64,000 nucleotides of DNA, taken from positions 186,001 through 250,000 of the forward strand of contig OZ244055.1 of assembly GCA_965214975.1 (NCBI GenBank). The letters run 5' to 3'. This document shows, in pieces, positions 34,943 through 44,503 of the stretch. The position numbers and the translations under genes were made by a program. The notes under the pieces are model-generated. The model searched no databases and had not been told where the DNA came from. It saw only the letters and a list, made by a program, of their open reading frames with translations. Source of the DNA: JAJEBT01 sp965214975. GTDB lineage: Bacteria > Pseudomonadota > Alphaproteobacteria > MPNO01 > UBA830. The first letter of the stretch is position 1, and each line of letters starts with the position of its first letter.

Positions 34943-37900
34943 ATGCGTCTGGGACTGGATATTGGCACGAATTCAATTGGCTGGTGGCTGTATGAAACCG
35001 TCGGGCACGGCTCCGACGCCAGGGTCACGGGCGTGGTCGACGGCGGCGTGCGCATTTTTACCGACGGCCGCGACCCCAAATCAGGCACTTCCAAGGCAGT
35101 GGACCGTCGGCTGGCTCGATCAATGAGACGGCGACGGGACCGGTATCTGCGACGCAGAACCGCGTTGATGAAGGTACTGGTGAACGCTGGTCTCATGCCC
35201 GCCGACCCGAACGAAGCAAGAGAACTGGTGGCGCTCGACCCGTACAAGTTGAGGGCCGAAGGCCTCGACAAGAGGCTACCGCTCACGCATTTCGGGCGTG
35301 CGCTCTTCCATCTGAACCAGCGCCGTGGCTTCAAGTCCAATCGGAAAACGGACCGTGCGTCGAATGAAGGGGGCAAGATCAAGGCCGGAACCGCACGCCT
35401 CGACGTTGCGATGATGAAGGAGGACACACGAACCTATGGGGAATTCCTGCACCTCCGCAGGGCTGCCGCCGACGACCAACGGCATGTGCCAAGCGTTCGC
35501 ACCCGTCTTGACGTGGCCGTACGGGAAACGGGAAAAGAAGCGGAAGCCGGGTATGACTTCTACCCAGATCGAAGACATTTGGAGGAAGAGTTCAAAAAAT
35601 TGTGGAATGCACAGGCAAGGTATCACCCGAAAGTGCTGACGGATGACCTGCACGATCTGGTCTTCGAAAAAATCTTCTTTCAGCGCCCACTCAAGGAGCC
35701 GGAGGTAGGTCTCTGTGCTTTCACGGATGAAAAGAGATTGCCCAGAGCGCATCCCCTCACTCAAAGGCGTGTGTTGTACGAGACCGTGAACCAATTGCGG
35801 GTAACTGAAGACGGGCGCAAAACACGGGCATTGACACTGGATGAGCGTAACAAGATCGTATTCTCTCTTGACAACAAGAAGCACACAAAGTCTCCATCGT
35901 CAATGAAAATGAAACTGGTAGCCTTGGCAAAGGTGCTGAAGCTGCGGGACAACCAACGCTTCACTCTCCAGACGAACGTGCGTGACGCCATCGATTGCGA
36001 CCCGGTAAGAGCAAGTCTGTCGCATCCCGGTCGCTTCGGCCCCCAAATGGTCGAAACTTGACCTCGACGCACAATGGGACGTGGTGCGTCGCATCAGGGA
36101 TGTTCAAAGCGAGGCAAGCCACCGAGAGTTAGTGGAATGGCTGAAGCACACTCACGAAATCGATGAGAACCGTGCGCGGGAAACTGCCGACGCGCCTCTT
36201 CCCGAAGGATACGGACGACTCGGTCTGACGGCAACGAAACGCCTATTCGAGCAGCTTGAGAACGATGTCGTCACGTACGCGGAAGCCGTGAAGGCGTCCG
36301 GTTGGCACCACTCCGACACCCGTACCGGAGAGATATTGGACCAGCTACCCTACTATGGCGAGGTCTTGGACAGACATGTCATCCCCGGAACACAAAATCC
36401 CGAGGACGACGACATCACAAGATTTGGTCGCATCACCAATCCCACGGTGCATATCGGTCTCAACCAGTTGCGTCGCCTGATCAACAAGATCATTCAGGTT
36501 CATGGGAAACCCGATCAAATCGTGGTGGAATTGGCTAGGGAACTGAAACAGTCAAAAGAAAAGAAGATAAAATATGAGAAAACAATAAAATCAATGACAG
36601 AAGCAGCAATAAAGAGAAGCAAAAAACTCGAGGAATTGGACCAGAAGGACACCGGATTGAATCGTCTCCTTCTAAGGCTTTGGGAAGAATTGGGCCCCGC
36701 CGTCCCACGACATTGCCCTTACACCGGCAAGGTCATTTCGGCAACCATGCTTTTCGATGGTTCGTGCGACGTGGACCACATTCTGCCTTATTCGCGCACG
36801 CTCGACGACAGCCCTGCGAATAAAACCCTGTGTCTACGAGAAGCCAACAGGGAAAAACGCAAATCGACCCCTTGGGAGGCGTGGGGAACCACCGAACGTT
36901 GGAATGTCATCGAAGCCAACTTGAAGAACCTGCCCGATAACAAGCGCTGGAGATTTAGCCCTGACGCTATGGAACGCTTCAAAGGCGAACGAGATTTCCT
37001 CAATCGAGCGTTGGTGGATACCCAATATCTTGCGAGAATATCGGGGAGTTATCTTGAAACGTTATACACAGAGGGGGGTCATGTCTGGACGGTAACCGGG
37101 CGGTTGACCGAAATGCTGCGTCGCCACTGGGGGCTGAACAGCCTCCTGCCTGATCATGCCCAAGGTGCCAACAAGGCCAAGAACCGTACCGACCACCGGC
37201 ATCACGCCATCGACGCGGCCGTCGTTGGCGCCACCGACCGGGGTCTCCTTAACCGGATTAGTCAAGCCGCTGGCCAAGAAGAGGAAGCGGGCCGGTCTGC
37301 CGAGGAAATCGCTCGCGACACATCGCCACCATGGGAGAATTTCCGCAGTGACCTTCGGATTCAGTTGGAGAGGATCGTCGTCAGCCATAGGACCGACCAC
37401 GGGCGAATAGGCCTCAAGGAGCGAGGAAAAGGACGTGACAGCACGACAGGACAACTCCACAACGACACAGCTTATGGCATCGTCGACGAGACCGAGGTCG
37501 TGAGCCGAACTCCTTTGACGTCGCTGAAGCCCAAAGACCTCTTGGTCACCAAAAAGGGCAAGAACATCCGTGACCCGCAACTTCGGGCGGCCCTGGAAGT
37601 GGTCACAGCGGGCAAGGAAGGAAAGGACTTTGAGGAAGCCCTGAAGGACTTCAGCCTGCAGCCTGGACCTTATCAAGGCATCCGGCGGGTTCGGCTGATC
37701 GAGAGTCTGCAATCCAGCGCAAGGGTTGAAATTAACGGACCAAGCGACACCCCCATAAAGGCGTACAAGGGCGATAGCAACCACTGCTACGAACTTTGGC
37801 GAATGCCGGATGGTAAAGTCAAGGCACAGGTTATAACGACATTTCAAGCCAACACTGGTCTTGAACAGAAGCCTCATCCGGCTGCCAAAAGAATCTTGCA

Positions 37901-38156
37901 GATTTTCAAGCGTGACATGGTCAAACTCGAGAGAGATAGTCAAGAATTGATCTGCTATGTTCAAAAATTGGATCTACCCAATGGCCTATTCCTTGCCCCT
38001 CACACGGAAGCCAACGCGGATGCACGCAACCGCGACCAGAAAGATGCTTTCAATCTGATTCAAATGGGGAGCAGGACAATCGTGAACAGCCGCCTTCGCC
38101 GGGTGTTCGTCGACGACATCGGGCGCCTGCGAGACCCTGGTCCCCCTCGTTTTTGA
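34943..38156 (+). pseudogene. cas9: Type II-C Cas9 endonuclease gene, interrupted by a single extra base
   Basis: Read with one base removed near 36047 the product is about 1070 residues, normal for II-C Cas9. Start ATG 34943 has GGGAG 6 bases upstream and gives the RuvC-I motif MRLGLDIGTNSIGW (Asp6). An Arg-rich bridge helix follows (SMRRRRDRYLRRRTALMK). RuvC-II is IVVELARELK (about Glu529), HNH is CDVDHILPYSRTLDDSPANK (about His612), and RuvC-III is HRHHAIDAAVVG (about His754/Asp757). As it stands, translation ends at TGA 36059-36061 after 372 codons, and the second frame runs from 36048. All catalytic residues survive, so the break is recent, a sequencing error, or tolerated. Base composition is visibly less GC-rich than the flanks. 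Confidence 0.9.
36041..36050 (+). other. Frameshift position within cas9
   Basis: The bases CCCCCAAATGG (36040-36050) hold the switch. The upstream frame reads FGPQ then MVET-stop; the +1 frame reads W-S-K-L-D-L-D-A-Q-W-D-V-V-R-R, which continues the Cas9 sequence naturally (FGPQ-WSKLD). Dropping one base of the C5/A3 run restores a single frame. Confidence 0.85.
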
Positions 38157-38192
38157 CTCGTCAGAATTGGGCAACGAACAAAAGGAAATTCG

Positions 38193-39104
38193 GTGGATCA
38201 GATCATCGATATTTCTACCGATGGGAGACATCTGTCGCGCGACCGTGGATTCTTGAAAGTCTCCGAAAATGGAAACGAAATTGGACGCACACCACTTGAT
38301 CAGATAGCTGGCGTGATCGTGCATGGCCATGGCACGACTTTGACTGCCTCGCTCCTTGTCGAGCTGGCGAACCGAGGCGCACCAGTGGTGTTGTGTGGAG
38401 CGAACCACGCACCCCGATCCGTCGTGATGCCTCTCGAGGGACACCACGCTCAAGGCGCTCGGCTACGGGCGCAGTGGCAATCCAAGGCCCCACTACGCAA
38501 GCGAGCCTGGAAGCAAATCGTGACTTCCAAGGTGCGAATGCAGGCGGCCGCGATTTCTGCTGCCGGTGAATCATCCGCCCCGCTTGAGATGATGGCCCGC
38601 AGAGTTACCTCTGGTGACGGCACGAACATAGAAGCACAAGCTGCCCGTATCTATTGGCCTCTAATGATGGGAAAAAATTTTCGTCGTGATATTTTGGGAG
38701 GGGGAAACAACGCTCTTTTGAATTACGGCTACACCGTTCTCCGAGCAGCAACCGCTCGCGCCGTCGTCGCTTCTGGATTGCATCCAAGCATCGGGCTGCA
38801 CCACTCGAATCGAAACAATGCCTTTGCTTTGGCTGACGACCTGATGGAACCGTTCAGGCCACTGGTCGATTGCGCTGTTCGAACGCTATCGCGAACCGGT
38901 GGTGGCAAGGTTGACCCGACCGCAAAAAAGGTTCTGGCTCGCCTAATTGCGGTCGATCTGCCTCTTGGAGACGGGCTTACTCCGGTCTCTGTCGCACTAG
39001 GCAAACTCGCCACATCCTTGGGACAGAGCTTCGAGTCGGGAAAACTCACACTGGCTCTGCCACGCCCGCCGGATCCGTTGAGTTTGGCAGGAATTGGCGT
39101 TTGA
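38193..39104 (+). CDS. cas1: CRISPR-associated endonuclease Cas1 (type II)
   Basis: 303 residues from GTG 38193, with AAAGGAAA 9-16 bases upstream. The metal ligands expected of Cas1 are visible: Glu in NIEAQAARIYWPLM (about 149), His in GLHPSIGLHH (about 205), and Asp/Glu in ALADDLMEPFRPLVD (about 219-222). The N-terminal beta domain has GVIVHGHGTTLTASLLVELANRGAPVVLCG. With Cas2 it integrates new spacers. It follows cas9 by 36 bp and overlaps cas2 by 4 bp. Confidence 0.96.
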   Translation: MDQIIDISTDGRHLSRDRGFLKVSENGNEIGRTPLDQIAGVIVHGHGTTLTASLLVELANRGAPVVLCGANHAPRSVVMPLEGHHAQGARLRAQWQSKAPLRKRAWKQIVTSKVRMQAAAISAAGESSAPLEMMARRVTSGDGTNIEAQAARIYWPLMMGKNFRRDILGGGNNALLNYGYTVLRAATARAVVASGLHPSIGLHHSNRNNAFALADDLMEPFRPLVDCAVRTLSRTGGGKVDPTAKKVLARLIAVDLPLGDGLTPVSVALGKLATSLGQSFESGKLTLALPRPPDPLSLAGIGV

Positions 39105-39445
39105 GCCGCCCTATCGCGTTTCTGTCGGGGTACAGACTCATCTGGATGCTCGTGATGTTCGATTTGCCCACGGAAACCAAACCGCAACGCAAAGCGGCAA
39201 CGGCGTTCCGCAACTTCCTGCTAAACGAAGGATTCGAGCGAAGCCAATTTTCGGTCTACGCACGCTTCGTGGATGGCAAGGAGGCGTTTAGGTCACGCTT
39301 GAACCGGATTGAGAGAAACTTGCCGCAAAAGGGGGATATCCAGATTCTGAATTTCACGGACAGGCAGTACCGTGATATAGTGCATTTCTCGGATAACAGT
39401 CGTCGAGGGTCGAGAAAAAATCCGGAGCAGTTGGTACTCTTCTGA
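39101..39445 (+). CDS. cas2: CRISPR-associated endonuclease Cas2
   Basis: 114 residues from TTG 39101, which overlaps the cas1 stop (TTGA). It includes the II-type leader LSGYRLIWMLVMFDLPTETKPQRKAATAFRNFLL, then SQFSVYARF and NLPQKGDIQILNFTDRQY, all typical of type II Cas2. ATG 39145 (MLVMFDLP) is a shorter alternative start, but the SGYR..WMLVMFDLP block is conserved in the family and favours TTG. The CRISPR array starts 73 bp after its stop. Confidence 0.94.
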   Translation: MSRPIAFLSGYRLIWMLVMFDLPTETKPQRKAATAFRNFLLNEGFERSQFSVYARFVDGKEAFRSRLNRIERNLPQKGDIQILNFTDRQYRDIVHFSDNSRRGSRKNPEQLVLF

Positions 39446-39479
39446 TAACGATGCCTTGGATTTGGGAACCCCGCACACG

Positions 39480-39509
39480 CCCAAGCCCTCGATATTTCAA
39501 GGGCTTGGG
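39480..39509. terminator. Perfect 10-bp inverted repeat between cas2 and the array
   Basis: CCCAAGCCCT (39480-39489) and AGGGCTTGGG (39500-39509) enclose a 10-base loop. It lies just beyond the trailer end of the array as read on the minus strand, and just after cas2 on the plus strand. No T-run follows, so termination would be imperfect or Rho-assisted. Confidence 0.45.
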
Positions 39510-39518
39510 TCGCACGGG

Positions 39519-42500
39519 ACTGTAGTCGATCAGATTTCGGGGTCGCACGGGACTGTAGTCGATCAGATTTCGGGGTCAAGCCGCAACTCGTTCGCCGCCG
39601 GCGGGCTGGACGAATTCACTGTAGTCGATCAGATTTCGGGGTCAAGCCGCAACCACGCACGGCGGCGGATGCGATCCCAGGTCACTGTAGTCGATCAGAT
39701 TTCGGGGTCAAGCCGCAACTCAACGCCCCCGCCTCGTCGAACGCGATCAACTGTAGTCGATCAGATTTCGGGGTCAAGCCGCAACTCCGGGCGGCGATCG
39801 CCCTTTCAGGATTGAACTGTAGTCGATCAGATTTCGGGGTCAAGCCGCAACAGCGGCCATTTCGCCTTCCTTTCGACCAGCACTGTAGTCGATCAGATTT
39901 CGGGGTCAAGCCGCAACTACGCCGACGATCTGTCCGTGATCGGCGCGACTGTAGTCGATCAGATTTCGGGGTCAAGCCGCAACACAAGCTCAAGCAGGCC
40001 AAGAACATCGCCGACTGTAGTCGATCAGATTTCGGGGTCAAGCCGCAACCGCCTCGAGCATGGCCAAGTCGCGAAGGTGACTGTAGTCGATCAGATTTCG
40101 GGGTCAAGCCGCAACGTTCGTCACGCTGACGCTCGATCCCCGGAAACTGTAGTCGATCAGATTTCGGGGTCAAGCCGCAACCGCCCGCAGGGGCCGGCTC
40201 CACCAGCAGACCACTGTAGTCGATCAGATTTCGGGGTCAAGCCGCAACGATCGAGCTCATCGTCCCGGATGCCGCGAAACTGTAGTCGATCAGATTTCGG
40301 GGTCAAGCCGCAACCACGCTCACGCGCTCTTCTTCTGCCGCGCCACTGTAGTCGATCAGATTTCGGGGTCAAGCCGCAACTGGTACGGGAGTTCGAGGAC
40401 CGCGGTGATGGACTGTAGTCGATCAGATTTCGGGGTCAAGCCGCAACTGGCAGCGTGAACGCCTGACGGGAGGTCTGACTGTAGTCGATCAGATTTCGGG
40501 GTCAAGCCGCAACGAGAGGCTGCGGCGGCTTTGGACACGCTCGACTGTAGTCGATCAGATTTCGGGGTCAAGCCGCAACTGAAACAGAAGCGCGATGACG
40601 CCGCCGCGGACTGTAGTCGATCAGATTTCGGGGTCAAGCCGCAACGGCATACGCCGGCAAGGACAACCTGGACCGGACTGTAGTCGATCAGATTTCGGGG
40701 TCAAGCCGCAACGCCTCGATCGCAACCAGCACGATTTGTCCGACTGTAGTCGATCAGATTTCGGGGTCAAGCCGCAACAGAAGGTGGTATCTCCCTCGCT
40801 TCCAGTTGACTGTAGTCGATCAGATTTCGGGGTCAAGCCGCAACCGGCACCGCGCTTTACTGGCAGGCCAAGCAACTGTAGTCGATCAGATTTCGGGGTC
40901 AAGCCGCAACCCGCCTGTGCAGTGGGCCGGCGACGACTTCACTGTAGTCGATCAGATTTCGGGGTCAAGCCGCAACAGACCGCCTCCCAATTGGGGGGAG
41001 AGTCCGACTGTAGTCGATCAGATTTCGGGGTCAAGCCGCAACCGACGACCACACCAAGCGCGGCGAGCGTGTACTGTAGTCGATCAGATTTCGGGGTCAA
41101 GCCGCAACCCGCATCGGCACCACCGGCGTCTGCACCTAACTGTAGTCGATCAGATTTCGGGGTCAAGCCGCAACAGGCGACGACAGGACGCGCAGACCGC
41201 GCGAACTGTAGTCGATCAGATTTCGGGGTCAAGCCGCAACGGCTCGGCTAGTTGTCAGGCGGCGGGCCATACTGTAGTCGATCAGATTTCGGGGTCAAGC
41301 CGCAACCGGGACGGCACTCTATTGGCAGGCCAAGCAACTGTAGTCGATCAGATTTCGGGGTCAAGCCGCAACCCGCCGGTGCAGTGGGGCCGGCGACGAC
41401 TTCACTGTAGTCGATCAGATTTCGGGGTCAAGCCGCAACGCACGACCTTTCCATCGAATTTGCCAAGCGGACTGTAGTCGATCAGATTTCGGGGTCAAGC
41501 CGCAACTCCCCGTAAACGATGCGTTTGGCCTCCGCCACTGTAGTCGATCAGATTTCGGGGTCAAGCCGCAACTGACCGCGCGCTGGAAGTCGTCATACTG
41601 GGACTGTAGTCGATCAGATTTCGGGGTCAAGCCGCAACGCACGGGGAGGACAAGTACCTGCTCCACCTACTGTAGTCGATCAGATTTCGGGGTCAAGCCG
41701 CAACGACGCGGGCGATCGCCAGACGCAGAAGCGAACTGTAGTCGATCAGATTTCGGGGTCAAGCCGCAACCATGGCTTGTGAGGACGCAGAACGGTTTTC
41801 ACTGTAGTCGATCAGATTTCGGGGTCAAGCCGCAACCCTGAACCGCGCCGGCTTCAACGCGAAATAACTGTAGTCGATCAGATTTCGGGGTCAAGCCGCA
41901 ACACGCACGCCTTCATCGGTCCCCGTCCGCTTGACTGTAGTCGATCAGATTTCGGGGTCAAGCCGCAACCGGTGGCCCACATCCTGGATGCCTCGGAGGA
42001 CTGTAGTCGATCAGATTTCGGGGTCAAGCCGCAACGCCCGCGGCCGTCGGCTCGGTCTGGGACTGACTGTAGTCGATCAGATTTCGGGGTCAAGCCGCAA
42101 CCCGGACGTCAGGCAGTACACGGCAGAGAACACTGTAGTCGATCAGATTTCGGGGTCAAGCCGCAACGGTCGTCGTCAAGTTCGACGGCCACGGTTTACT
42201 GTAGTCGATCAGATTTCGGGGTCAAGCCGCAACGGAAGTACCGGTTGTCGCCCGCCGTGAAGTACTGTAGTCGATCAGATTTCGGGGTCAAGCCGCAACC
42301 CCTCCAGGACCGCAACAGGAAAATGGCCGCACTGTAGTCGATCAGATTTCGGGGTCAAGCCGCAACCCGGACGTCAGGCAGTACACGGCAGAGAACACTG
42401 TAGTCGATCAGATTTCGGGGTCAAGCCGCAACGGTCGTCGTCAAGTTCGACGGCCACGGTTTACTGTAGTCGATCAGATTTCGGGGTCAAGCCGCAACGG

Positions 42501-43822
42501 AAGTACCGGTTGTCGCCCGCCGTGAAGTACTGTAGTCGATCAGATTTCGGGGTCAAGCCGCAACCCCTCCAGGACCGCAACAGGAAAATGGCCGCACTGT
42601 AGTCGATCAGATTTCGGGGTCAAGCCGCAACTCAAACAGGGAGAGAAAGCATGACCCAGCAACTGTAGTCGATCAGATTTCGGGGTCAAGCCGCAACTCG
42701 CCGAACAGGCGCGCGGCCTGCTCGGCGGACTGTAGTCGATCAGATTTCGGGGTCAAGCCGCAACACACGATGGGATCGTGGCACGGCTGGACTGACTGTA
42801 GTCGATCAGATTTCGGGGTCAAGCCGCAACCCTTTGTCCATACCCTCGCCGGATTTTTTTACTGTAGTCGATCAGATTTCGGGGTCAAGCCGCAACCGGC
42901 TTCATCACCGCCCGCATCGGCGGGGAACTGTAGTCGATCAGATTTCGGGGTCAAGCCGCAACCCGCCCCAGCAAGGAGAGAAACGATGACGGACTGTAGT
43001 CGATCAGATTTCGGGGTCAAGCCGCAACGTCGACCAGGATTTCCTTGCGGCTGCCCCAACTGTAGTCGATCAGATTTCGGGGTCAAGCCGCAACCGGCAC
43101 CGGCAACACGCACTGGTTCGCGTTACTGTAGTCGATCAGATTTCGGGGTCAAGCCGCAACCCCGACGGGCGGAGGCCGCGCAGACGGAGGGACTGTAGTC
43201 GATCAGATTTCGGGGTCAAGCCGCAACCCATGGCCGAGACCTTCCGCAACGAGCAGCACTGTAGTCGATCAGATTTCGGGGTCAAGCCGCAACAAGTACT
43301 GGCCGGTCTCCGCGATCGTGTTCACTGTAGTCGATCAGATTTCGGGGTCAAGCCGCAACTTCCACGTCTTGCGGAAAGCGACGGGGAGGACTGTAGTCGA
43401 TCAGATTTCGGGGTCAAGCCGCAACAAGCGCGGGCGACGGAGCTTCTCGAGCGCGACTGTAGTCGATCAGATTTCGGGGTCAAGCCGCAACTGTCAAGTA
43501 CTCTCAAGTAAAGGCAAGTACACTGTAGTCGATCAGATTTCGGGGTCAAGCCGCAACGCGTTTTACCGGGTTATGCGAGAAGGGCCCACTGTAGTCGATC
43601 AGATTTCGGGGTCAAGCCGCAACGCGCGGCCTCGACCTGCCGGCGCACTCGGTGACTGTAGTCGATCAGATTTCGGGGTCAAGCCGCAACAGGATCAAGG
43701 GCGCGGACGTCACGCTTGGAACTGTAGTCGATCAGATTTCGGGGTCAAGCCGCAACCGCAAGACGCGGGTTGTTGTGCAACCGGCGACTGTAGTCGATCA
43801 GATTTCGGGGTCAAGCCGCAAC
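39519..43822 (-). CRISPR. Type II-C CRISPR array, 65 full 36-bp repeats, 64 spacers, plus one truncated repeat
   Basis: Full repeats run from 39552 to 43787-43822 with period 66 (30-nt spacers, eleven of 31 nt). The plus-strand repeat begins ACTGTAGTCGATCAG and ends GGGGTCAAGCCGCAAC. The crRNA sense is the reverse complement (GTTGCGGCTTGACC...CTACAGT), shown by the minus-strand tracrRNA anti-repeat and by likeness to known II-C repeats (GTTGTAGC...CTACAAT in Neisseria). A truncated repeat at 39519-39544 marks the trailer end next to cas2, and an AT-rich leader-like stretch follows 43822. Repeats look identical throughout. Each carries TTGACC-N16-TACAGT on the minus strand. Confidence 0.98.
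42102..42631. repeat. Tandem duplication of four spacer-repeat units inside the array
   Basis: Spacers at 42102, 42168, 42234 and 42300 recur identically and in order at 42367, 42433, 42499 and 42565. The duplicated unit is 265 bp (three 66-bp and one 67-bp units). Identity of all four spacers shows a recent recombination between repeats rather than repeated acquisition. Confidence 0.95.
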
Positions 43823-43883
43823 ACAGATGTTCTGCGTAAATCGGAAAAACTTACTTGAAAGTTACTTAAAAAACTCTCAGGGC
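43823..43883 (-). promoter_or_regulatory. AT-rich leader-like sequence at the distal end of the array
   Basis: Directly after the last full repeat the composition becomes AT-rich (AAAAACTTACTTGAAAG, ACTTAAAAAACTCTC). On the minus strand this precedes the array, the expected position of a leader and of new spacer insertion. It contains AAGTA twice, 11 bp apart. It is cut short by a GAGGGGGG-CCCCCCC tract and a transposase remnant, so it may be incomplete. Confidence 0.6.
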
Positions 43884-43922
43884 GAGGGGGGCCCCCCCCC
43901 TCGTCCTGTACCATTCTCAGGT

Positions 43923-44502
43923 TCTGTCTCGTGACTGCGGCACCAGGCTCCGTCCGTTGCGGACGGAACGGACCAGCGGACGCGGTACCATTCGAGAACC
44001 TCGGCGGCGGTGAAGCCCGCTTCGGGGAAGGTCGTGAACACGATGACGTGGCGCGCGAACTCCAGGGTCTGCAGTTGCACCCGATTGCCTTTCCGCGCCG
44101 CCGTCTCGCGCAGCTTGTGGTGCGCGATCCCGATCGCCTCCCGCGTCTTCCGGATCGCGCACACGCGCCCCGGCACCGCGATGCCGTCCCCGACCGCCAC
44201 CGCCTGCCAGGACCGCACGGCCCCGGCGCGCCTCAGCGAGCCGACCGCTGCCAGCAGGTCGAACGGCGCGCCATCGGTCGTTCGGAGCGGCAGCGCTCCG
44301 GTGTTCACCCGCACCGTGACGTGACCGCCCGCGACCGCCACGTGCGCAAGGCCCGCGGCGGTCGAGTAGCCCCGGTCGGCCAGCACGTGGTCGCCCCGGG
44401 CGACGGGAAAGTGCGCGAACGTCTCGCCCGTGCCCGGCCGCGGCGGCGCGCCGAACCGGACCGGGGGCGGCGACTCCCCGCGCGCCGGACTTCCGGCGCC
44501 GC
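43923..44502 (-). pseudogene. IS4-family transposase, C-terminal fragment
   Basis: The minus-strand translation holds GDHVLADRGYSTAAGLAHVA, the DRGY region of IS4 transposases, then RVCAIRKTREAIGIAHHKLRE and AEVLEWYRVRW, the Y-(2)-R-W part of the YREK-like signature. The expected continuation after RW (QVELVFKRFKSL) is missing and the N-terminal half is absent. It abuts the leader end of the CRISPR array and the carotenoid oxygenase gene. Confidence 0.75.
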
Positions 44503-44503
44503 T

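Noticed and set aside
39552..43822. Repetitive proteins with CSRSDFGVKPQ or TVVDQISGSSRN units
   Set aside because: These are translations of the CRISPR repeat in different frames; the 36-bp identical repeats with unique spacers explain them.
43884..43901. GAGGGGGG-CCCCCCCCC-TC hairpin beside the leader as a terminator
   Set aside because: It is a low-complexity G/C homopolymer junction, prone to sequencing error, and has no T-tract.
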